Below, in pieces: positions 1 to 6,654 of a stretch of DNA of 7,406 nt. Position 1 is the first letter of the stretch. The number at the start of each line of letters is the position of its first letter. The position numbers and the translations under genes were made by a program. This DNA comes from Polyangium sp. (in: bacteria). Lineage in GTDB: Bacteria; Myxococcota_A; Polyangia; Palsa-1104. The DNA lies in assembly GCA_025450955.1 (NCBI GenBank), contig JANWLJ010000126.1, forward strand, positions 1 through 7,406, in the 5' to 3' direction. The notes beneath the pieces were generated by a model that was not told where the DNA came from, made no database searches, and saw only the letters and a program-made list of their open reading frames with translations.

Positions 1-2
1 GC

Positions 3-1892
3 GGGCGCACGCCGGGCGAGTCGCTCGGCTGGAGCGCCGGCTCGGGACCGGCAGCGGGCGCGTTTACCGGCTGGCAGCCCGACGCGCTCATCCCCGTCGA
101 GGTCGCGCCCTCCTGGGATCCCGCTCCGTTAAATATCGCGCCGCATCGAAACGGCGCGGTGTGGATCGATGTGACGGTGCCGCGCGATGAGCGGCCGGGC
201 GATTACACCGGCGAGGTGGTGGTGCGCGCGAACGGTGCGCCGCTGGCGACCTTGCCGATCGAGCTGCGGATCCTCGACGCGGTCCTGCCCGATCGGCCGC
301 TCCGCACCATGCTCTATTACGATCCTCACGAGCTTTCGCGGCGCATGGGCGACGAGGGCGCCGTCGAGCGGCAGCTCTGGCAGCTCCTTCATCGCCATCG
401 GCTGAGCGCGATCCACGACGCGCGCACCGTCCGTGACGTCGAGCGGCAGCTGCCGGCGCTCGACGGCTCGCTGTTTACGCCCGCGCGCGGCTACGACGGC
501 CCCGGCCTCGGGCTCGGCGACGGGATCTTGAGCCTGGGCGCGTACGGATCGTTCGGCGCGCCCGACGCTGCCGCGATCGAAGCGGTCTCGCGGATCGCTG
601 ACGCGATCGCCGCGCGCGGGCTATTTTCCACCACCGACGTGTTCGTCTACGCCGCCGACGAACAGTGCGACAGCCCCGACGGCGCGGCGTGGAGCCGTGC
701 GCTCGCGAGCGCGTCCGATCCGAACGCGCGCCGGGTGCGGGTGGGCTGGACCTGCGACGACAATCCGGCGAGCCAGCCGGTCGACATCGCGATCGAGACC
801 GGCGGCGCGTTCGATCGCGGGCGCGCGCGGGCGGCGGGCGCGCTCGGAAAAGAGGTGTGGGTCTACAACGGGAGCCGCCCCGAGAGCGGCGCGTTTCTCA
901 CCGACCTGCCGGCGATCGCGCCGCGCGTCGACGGCTGGCTGCAGGCGATGAACGGAATCGCGCGCTGGTTTTATTGGGAAACGACATTTTGGTATGACGA
1001 TAATCGGGGCGGCCGCGGCGCGATCGATCCGTTCGAGACCGCCGAGACCTTTCACAATGCCGCCGGAGATTTTGCCGACGGTGACGGGGTTTTGCTCTAT
1101 CCCGGCCGGCAGCTCGATGTCGGCGCACGCCATGTTCTCGGAATGAACGGAGTGGTGGCGTCGATTCGCCTGAAGAATTGGCGCCGCGGGATTGAGGACG
1201 CGGGCTACTACGCGCTCGCGCACGCGGCGGCGCCGGAGGCGGCCGAGGCGATCGCGCGGCGGCTCCTTCCGCGCGCGTTCGATACCGCCGAGCGCGGCGC
1301 GCCGCCGGCGTGGAGCGAACGGGGCGCGCGCTTCTTCGAGGCGCGCCGGGCGCTATTCGCGCTGATTCCACCCGGCACCGACGGCGGCCGGGGCGACGGC
1401 GCCCGACCCGGCATCGATGCGCACCCGCCGCGCCGTCCGGTGGCGATCGCCCGCGGCTGGTTTGACGGGCCGGGATCTGTCGCCTACGCTCTTTCCCAAG
1501 GTGGTCCGATGAAACGCAAAAAAATCCTGCTTGTCACCGCGCTGATTGCGCTCGTTTCGCTGTGCGGATTCGTCTACGTCCGCTACTTCTTCGTCTTCGC
1601 CACCGGCACCAAGGCGGGCACGCTCAACTACTTCGCCAAGAAGGGCTTCGTCTTCAAGACCTACGAAGGGCGGCTGATTCAGTCGGGCTATCGCTCGAAG
1701 CAGGCGGGGTCGCTCCAGTCGAACGAGTTTCAATTTTCGGTCGCCGACGAGAAGGTCGCCGACGAGCTGATGAAGTCGAGCGGCAAGGAGGTCGAGCTTC
1801 ACTACGTCGACTATCTGCGGCCGCTGCCGTGGCGCGGCTACAGCAAGTTCGTCGTCGACAGCGTCACTTCGGTGAAGGACCCGCCGCGCTGA
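3..1892 (+). CDS. DUF4091 / GH123-like protein, 5' partial, frame runs into the next gene
   Basis: The frame is open at the left edge, so the true start lies outside. The GTG at 159 is an internal Val in the conserved stretch VWIDVTVPRDERPGDYTG, which resembles the beta-sandwich that precedes the GH123/DUF4091 catalytic barrel. Numbering from that GTG, a Gly-rich GYDGPG...LSLGAYGSFG loop lies at 111-133. An Asp-Glu pair (D167-E168, in VYAADEQCD) sits where GH123 N-acetyl-galactosaminidases carry their catalytic DE. A typical DUF4091 end (RWFYWETTFWYDD, SIRLKNWRRGIEDAGYYAL) follows at about 265-355. Family knowledge suggests an exported, carbohydrate-related protein; the substrate is unknown and hydrolase activity is not shown. 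The recognisable domain ends near 1370. From there about 46 Gly/Pro/Arg-rich codons lead, with no stop, into the membrane protein starting at 1509. The last part of this linker looks non-coding and carries a promoter-like sequence. The real 3' end is therefore uncertain: lost stop, frameshift or true fusion. Confidence 0.75.
   Translation, partial: GRTPGESLGWSAGSGPAAGAFTGWQPDALIPVEVAPSWDPAPLNIAPHRNGAVWIDVTVPRDERPGDYTGEVVVRANGAPLATLPIELRILDAVLPDRPLRTMLYYDPHELSRRMGDEGAVERQLWQLLHRHRLSAIHDARTVRDVERQLPALDGSLFTPARGYDGPGLGLGDGILSLGAYGSFGAPDAAAIEAVSRIADAIAARGLFSTTDVFVYAADEQCDSPDGAAWSRALASASDPNARRVRVGWTCDDNPASQPVDIAIETGGAFDRGRARAAGALGKEVWVYNGSRPESGAFLTDLPAIAPRVDGWLQAMNGIARWFYWETTFWYDDNRGGRGAIDPFETAETFHNAAGDFADGDGVLLYPGRQLDVGARHVLGMNGVVASIRLKNWRRGIEDAGYYALAHAAAPEAAEAIARRLLPRAFDTAERGAPPAWSERGARFFEARRALFALIPPGTDGGRGDGARPGIDAHPPRRPVAIARGWFDGPGSVAYALSQGGPMKRKKILLVTALIALVSLCGFVYVRYFFVFATGTKAGTLNYFAKKGFVFKTYEGRLIQSGYRSKQAGSLQSNEFQFSVADEKVADELMKSSGKEVELHYVDYLRPLPWRGYSKFVVDSVTSVKDPPR
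1462..1504 (+). promoter_or_regulatory. sigma-70-like promoter and Shine-Dalgarno for the small membrane protein
   Basis: TTGACG (1462-1467) is followed after exactly 17 bp by TACGCT (1485-1490). That is 5 of 6 matches to the -35 consensus, and the key T, A and final T of the -10. AAGGTGG (1498-1504) then lies 4 nt before the ATG at 1509 and matches the anti-SD target at 6 of 7 positions. A start of transcription near 1497 would give a very short leader. The signals sit inside the apparently open linker of the DUF4091 frame, which argues that this stretch is intergenic rather than coding. Promoter consensus in this host is unknown, so the call is an inference. Confidence 0.45.
1509..1892 (+). 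CDS. small membrane-anchored conserved hypothetical protein (127 aa), probable separate gene
   Basis: ATG at 1509 is chosen because of the AAGGTGG ribosome site 4 nt upstream and because the protein then begins with a textbook N-terminal anchor: MKRKK, then about 25 hydrophobic residues (6-30). The soluble part (about 33-127) has the pattern GTKAGTLNYFAKKGFVFKTY, a middle FQFSVADEKVADEL and a C-terminal LHYVDYLRPLPWRGYSKFVV. From memory this matches a family of short proteins common in Bacteroidetes, often mislabelled '6-phosphogluconate dehydrogenase'. No enzyme motif is visible and the function is unknown. It is probably membrane-tethered with its soluble domain outside the cytoplasm. Its Lys/Phe/Tyr-rich composition differs from the Arg/Ala-rich neighbours, compatible with old horizontal transfer. 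It is in phase with the preceding DUF4091 frame with no stop between them, so an automatic caller would merge the two. The 3' end overlaps the convergent histidine kinase gene by 29 bp. Confidence 0.7.
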   Translation: MKRKKILLVTALIALVSLCGFVYVRYFFVFATGTKAGTLNYFAKKGFVFKTYEGRLIQSGYRSKQAGSLQSNEFQFSVADEKVADELMKSSGKEVELHYVDYLRPLPWRGYSKFVVDSVTSVKDPPR

Positions 1893-2835
1893 TCGGCAGC
1901 CAGACGTAGAAGGTGCTGCCCTCGCCGACCACGCTGCGCACCCAGATGCGCCCGCCGTGCGCCTCGACGAGCCCCTTGACGATGTAGAGGCCGAGCCCGA
2001 GCCCGACCTTTTTCGCGCGCGCGCGCTTGGCCTGATAAAATCGATCGAAGAGCCGCGGTAGATCTTCGGGCAAAATCCCCGAGCCGCGATCGGCGACCGA
2101 AATCAACACGCCGCCGGCGGCGGGCGCGAGCTCGAGGCGGATCGGGGTTTCGGCGTCGGAAGATTTGGCGGCGTTCTCGAGCAGGTTGACCACCACCTGA
2201 TCGAATCGGTTGGGATCGACGTCGACCGGCGGCACCGGGCCGACCTGGCGCAGCTCGACCGGATGGGCGCCGAGCGTCGGGCGGATCGATTCGATGAGCG
2301 TGCTCACCTCCTCGGCCAGCGCGACCGGCCGGCGCTGAAGCGAGAGCCGGTCGGCTTCGATCTGGCTCACGTCGAGAAGATCGCGAACCATCTGCGCGAG
2401 CCGGCGGCCGGAGCGCTGGATCGACTCCAGCGTCGAGACCGGGACCCGCACCTCGCTGCCGTCGCCGCGCTCGATCAAGAGATCGATCTGCATGAGGATC
2501 GCGTTGATCGGATTTCGCAGATCGTGCGCGATCACCGCGGCGAGCTCTTCGTGCAAACGATCGAGCTCGCGCCGGCTGGCTTCCAAGAGCTCCTCGCGAT
2601 GGCCGAGCAGGCGGCCAAACAGCGCGAACGCGGTGGTCGTCGACAGGCTCAGGTAGCTGTACAAAAATGGGCGGAGCCGGAGCTCGCTCGCGAGCCAGCG
2701 CGATGACGGCCAGCGACGGGCGCGGAGCGCGCTCAAGATGAGCAGGCCCACCGGCGCGCCGGTGCCGAGGAGCGCGCCGATCAGCCCATAACGGACCCGG
2801 CGCGAAGCGGGCTCGGATCGATTCTCCTTGTCCAT
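1864..2835 (-). CDS. orphan two-TM sensor histidine kinase (HisKA + HATPase_c, 323 aa)
   Basis: Two hydrophobic segments (about 17-37 and 57-78) are separated by only about 19 residues, so there is no real extracytoplasmic sensor domain and no PAS or GAF domain. A charged coiled-coil linker (about 79-98) leads to the H-box VIAHDLRNPINAI, with H104 as the phospho-accepting residue. The ATPase part holds the N-box NLLENAAKSS (217-226), G1 ADRGSGI (248-254), F-box LFDRFYQ (262-268) and G2 GLGLGLYIVKGLVEAHGG (278-295). All motifs of an active kinase are present. The protein probably senses a membrane-proximal or intramembrane signal and passes phosphate to a response regulator. None is encoded beside it, and the LuxR-type protein at 6257 lacks a receiver domain, so the partner is unknown. 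The ATG at 2835 has only a weak CAGG-like ribosome site. The gene diverges from egtB across about 106 bp, and its tail overlaps the small membrane protein gene by 29 bp. Confidence 0.9.
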   Translation of the reverse strand: MDKENRSEPASRRVRYGLIGALLGTGAPVGLLILSALRARRWPSSRWLASELRLRPFLYSYLSLSTTTAFALFGRLLGHREELLEASRRELDRLHEELAAVIAHDLRNPINAILMQIDLLIERGDGSEVRVPVSTLESIQRSGRRLAQMVRDLLDVSQIEADRLSLQRRPVALAEEVSTLIESIRPTLGAHPVELRQVGPVPPVDVDPNRFDQVVVNLLENAAKSSDAETPIRLELAPAAGGVLISVADRGSGILPEDLPRLFDRFYQAKRARAKKVGLGLGLYIVKGLVEAHGGRIWVRSVVGEGSTFYVWLPISAAGPSPK

Positions 2836-2889
2836 CGGCCTGCCGAGTACTTGGGGCGTCCGGCCGTGCGCGCAAGACGAGCTCCGCCA

Positions 2890-2935
2890 TTGAAACCGAT
2901 CGCGCGCGGGTTATCGTGTTCCCTTTGTTGGAGGG
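2890..2935 (+). promoter_or_regulatory. sigma-70-like promoter and strong Shine-Dalgarno of egtB
   Basis: TTGAAA (2890-2895), a 16 bp spacer and TATCGT (2912-2917) form a reasonable housekeeping promoter. The predicted start near 2924 leaves a short leader holding GGAGGG (2930-2935), 6 nt before the ATG at 2942. This locally AT-richer stretch stands out in the 2836-2941 gap between divergent genes. No equally clear promoter was found on the opposite strand for the kinase gene. Confidence 0.5.
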
Positions 2936-2941
2936 TTCAGG

Positions 2942-4201
2942 ATGGTGCCGACCCGCCCGTCGCTGATCGCGGGGTATGACCGGGTGCGCAGCTTCACACT
3001 CGCGCTCGTCGAGCCGCTGGCGAATGAAGATCTGGTGGTGCAGACGATGCCCGAGGTCAGCCCGACCAAGTGGCACCTCGGCCACACCACCTGGTTCTTC
3101 GAAACGTTCGTGCTGCGCGCGGCGGCGCCGGACTATCGGCCGTTCGATCCGCGCTACCACCATTTGTTCAACAGCTACTACCAGGTGATCGGCGAGCCGC
3201 CGCCGAGAGAGCGGCGCGGGCAGTGGTCGCGCCCGACGGTGAGCGAGGTGCGCGACTATCGGCGCCACGTCGATGCGGCGATGCGCGCGCTGTTGAGCGG
3301 CGCCTCCGACGAGCTCCTCGCCGCGCACGCCGCCACCATCGAGGTCGGCATTCATCACGAAGAGCAGCACCAGGAGCTGATCCTCACCGACGTCAAGCAC
3401 GTGCTCGCGTCCAATCCGCTCGGCGCGGACTATCGGAGGCGGCCGGCGCACCCCTCGCGCGCGGCGGCGCCGCTCGAATGGCGCGATCAGGCGGGCGGGA
3501 CGATCGCGCTCGGCCATCCGGGCGGGGAATTTTCGTATGACAACGAGCAGCCGCGCCATCGCGTCTGGCTCGAGCCGTTTCAGCTCGCGAGCCGCGCGGT
3601 CACCTGCGGCGAGTGGCTGGCGTTCATCACCGACGGCGGCTACCTGAAGCCCGAGCTGTGGCTCGCCGAGGGCTTCGACGCCTGCGTCGCCGGAAGATGG
3701 CGCGCGCCGCTCTATTGGGAAGCGCGCGACGGGGCGTGGACGATCGCGACCCTCGACGGGCGCCGCCCGCTCGACGAGAGCGAGCCGGTCTGTCACGTGA
3801 GCTGGTTCGAGGCCGACGCGTTCGCGCGCTTTTCCGGCGCGCGGCTGCCGAGCGAAGCGGAGTGGGAGCTCGCCGCCTCAGGACAGCCGGTGCGCGGCAA
3901 CTTCGTCGAGTCGGGCGCGCTCCATCCGAGGCCGGCCACGAATCCGCCGGGCGGGCTCGCGCAGCTCTTCGGCGACGTCTGGGAATGGACCGCCAGCCCC
4001 TACCGCCCCTATCCCGGCTATCGCCCGTTTCAAGGCGCGCTCGCCGAGTACAACGGCAAGTTCATGTGCAACCAGTTCGTGCTGCGCGGCGGCTCGTGCG
4101 CCAGCCCCGAGCGCCACCTGCGCGCGACCTACCGCAACTTCTTCCCCCCGACCGCGCGCTGGCAATTCACCGGCCTCCGCCTCGCCCGTGACGGCCGCTA
4201 G
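2942..4201 (+). CDS. egtB: ergothioneine biosynthesis protein EgtB (iron-dependent sulfoxide synthase, 419 aa)
   Basis: EgtB is a cytoplasmic non-haem iron enzyme that uses O2 to join hercynine (trimethyl-histidine) to cysteine or gamma-glutamylcysteine as a sulfoxide, the central step to ergothioneine. The N-terminal DinB_2 half carries KWHLGHTTWFFETF (43-56) and GIHHEEQHQELILTDVKH (136-153). H139 and H143 (H-x3-H), plus H48 or H45, form the expected three-histidine iron site. The C-terminal FGE-sulfatase half runs from about 180 to 416, with PVCHVSWFEADAFARFSGARLPSEAEWE (282-308), GDVWEWT (344-350), a Y370-NGKF segment that probably holds the catalytic Tyr, LRGGSC (381-386) and YRNFFPP...RWQFTGLRLARD (397-417). 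The RWQFTGLRLA ending is more like the cyanobacterial/proteobacterial group than the mycobacterial one; whether the thiol donor is cysteine or gamma-Glu-Cys cannot be read with certainty. Length is normal. No egtD, egtC, egtA or egtE lies in the window. The start is supported by GGAGGG 6 nt upstream. Confidence 0.96.
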   Translation: MVPTRPSLIAGYDRVRSFTLALVEPLANEDLVVQTMPEVSPTKWHLGHTTWFFETFVLRAAAPDYRPFDPRYHHLFNSYYQVIGEPPPRERRGQWSRPTVSEVRDYRRHVDAAMRALLSGASDELLAAHAATIEVGIHHEEQHQELILTDVKHVLASNPLGADYRRRPAHPSRAAAPLEWRDQAGGTIALGHPGGEFSYDNEQPRHRVWLEPFQLASRAVTCGEWLAFITDGGYLKPELWLAEGFDACVAGRWRAPLYWEARDGAWTIATLDGRRPLDESEPVCHVSWFEADAFARFSGARLPSEAEWELAASGQPVRGNFVESGALHPRPATNPPGGLAQLFGDVWEWTASPYRPYPGYRPFQGALAEYNGKFMCNQFVLRGGSCASPERHLRATYRNFFPPTARWQFTGLRLARDGR

Positions 4202-4207
4202 AGCGGA

Positions 4208-4372
4208 GGGGGACACGACCCTCGTCGCAGCTTGCTAAAATCGTTACGCGCGTGGACCAAAGTGTCCAAGTGCTCCCGCTCGGCCTTCGCGCGCTGCTCT
4301 CAAATACCAGTTGGACGATGTGGTCCAGGCGCTCAAGCATTGCGAGAGGATGCGAGCGCGGTCGTGTCCCCC
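4208..4372. repeat. 165 bp symmetric inverted-repeat element (MITE/REPIN-like)
   Basis: GGGGGACACGACC (4208-4220) is a perfect 13 bp inverted copy of GGTCGTGTCCCCC (4360-4372). Inside lie two hairpins with the same 5 bp stem: TGGAC-CAAAGT-GTCCA (4253-4268) and TGGAC-GATGTG-GTCCA (4312-4327). The distance from terminal repeat to hairpin is exactly 32 bp on both sides. When one half is reverse-complemented the halves align without gaps: about 16 of 32 bases agree in the spacer and 23 of 31 around the hairpin. The core between the hairpins is 43 bp. The layout 13-32-16-43-16-32-13 is that of two inverted ~61 bp units, as in a non-autonomous transposon or a REPIN mobilised by a RAYT/Y1 transposase. 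It starts 6 bp after the egtB stop and fills most of the gap between two convergent genes, so it may also act as a bidirectional terminator. No transposase and no clear target-site duplication were seen. Confidence 0.65.
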
Positions 4373-4393
4373 CTTCATTCCGGTACTAGGGCG

Positions 4394-6103
<1,710 letters not shown>

Positions 6104-6106
6104 CGT

Positions 6107-6130
6107 ATCGAATCTAACAGAATCGAATCT
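6107..6130. repeat. tandem ATCGAATCT boxes at the start of the FHA regulator gene
   Basis: ATCGAATCT occurs at 6107-6115 and again at 6122-6130, a 15 bp period, only 4-27 bp upstream of the ATG (6103) of the minus-strand FHA regulator. The core CGAATCT recurs inverted (AGATTCG, 6223-6229) close to the divergent LuxR-type gene, and directly at 6312-6318 inside that gene's 5' end. The arrangement looks like operator sites shared by the divergent pair, perhaps for autoregulation. A chance cluster is possible. Confidence 0.4.
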
Positions 6131-6227
6131 GCGATTGCGATCTCACTCGCGCGTCTTTGCCGTCGGCGGGGCGGCCGACACGCCCTCGAGCCCGCAAAAT
6201 GAATCGGGTTCAGCGGGCGCGCAGATT

Positions 6228-6243
6228 CGGCACGCAGCGTGCT
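6228..6243 (+). promoter_or_regulatory. sigma-54-like -24/-12 element or palindrome before the LuxR-type gene
   Basis: CGGCACG-CAGC-GTGCT fits the sigma-54 consensus TGGCACG-N4-TTGC(A/T) at 10 of 12 positions. It keeps the invariant GG (6229-6230) and GC (6241-6242) with 10 bp between them. The same bases form the palindrome GCACG-CAG-CGTGC (6230-6242), which may instead be an operator or a hairpin abutting the GAGGG ribosome site. Against the promoter reading, transcription would begin near 6254, downstream of that ribosome site, giving a nearly leaderless message from the ATG at 6257. Confidence 0.3.
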
Positions 6244-6256
6244 GAGGGCTAGCGTC

Positions 6257-6652
6257 ATGCCGCAGGTGGAGCGCCAACGACAGTTCAAGGTGGTCTCGTC
6301 CGAGCCGGAAGCGAATCTCGGCGCGGGCTCGTTCGAAGAGGCGATCCGGCTGCTCGAGCGCGAGCTCGCCGCCGCGCGCCGGGAGAGCCGCGAGCTGCGC
6401 CTCGAGCTGGCGCGTCGCGATCCGGCCGTCGAGCGGGCCCGTCGTCTCGAACGCGCGACCGCGGCCTGGGGCTTGACCGGGCGTCAGGTCGAGGTGCTCG
6501 CGCTCGTCGCGCAAGGGCTGTGCAACACAGAGATCGCCGCCCGCCTGGTGTGCGCCGACAACACCGTCGAGGCCCACCTCTCGGCGATCTTCCGCAAGTC
6601 GGCCAGCGAGAGCCGCGCCGCCCTGATCGCCCGCTTCTGGTCCGAGCTGTAA
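6257..6652 (+). CDS. LuxR-type HTH solo regulator with N-terminal coiled coil (131 aa)
   Basis: The start is the ATG at 6257, preceded at 8 nt by GAGGG (6244-6248). An upstream in-frame GTG (6239) would add six residues but has no ribosome site. The C-terminal GerE/LuxR domain covers about 71-128: GLTGRQVEVLALVAQGL (72-88), the first HTH helix NTEIAARLVCA (90-100) and the recognition helix DNTVEAHLSAIFRK (101-114). The N-terminal half has no receiver or autoinducer domain. It shows a heptad-like, Glu/Arg/Leu-rich helix (about 26-69) that probably drives dimerisation. The protein should be a cytoplasmic DNA-binding regulator with unknown targets. It is divergent from the FHA sigma-54-type regulator across about 153 bp containing repeated CGAATCT boxes, so the two may control each other. 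It cannot be a conventional partner of the histidine kinase because it has no phospho-acceptor Asp domain. Its stop is 2 bp from the stop of the convergent helicase gene. Confidence 0.88.
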   Translation: MPQVERQRQFKVVSSEPEANLGAGSFEEAIRLLERELAAARRESRELRLELARRDPAVERARRLERATAAWGLTGRQVEVLALVAQGLCNTEIAARLVCADNTVEAHLSAIFRKSASESRAALIARFWSEL

Positions 6653-6654
6653 TT

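Noticed and set aside
159..161. GTG at 159 as the start of the DUF4091 protein
   Set aside because: The frame is open to the left edge and conserved-looking residues of the same domain (PDALIPVEVAPSW) precede it.
1838..3796. A 652-codon open frame on the minus strand across egtB and the kinase gene
   Set aside because: It lies antisense to egtB and out of frame within the kinase gene, both of which have clear domains. The product is Arg/Pro/Ala-rich with no motif, a typical high-GC shadow.
4253..4327. The two TGGAC-N6-GTCCA palindromes as operators of a dimeric repressor
   Set aside because: They lie between convergent gene ends, far from any start, and are placed symmetrically inside an inverted-repeat element. 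An element structure explains them better.
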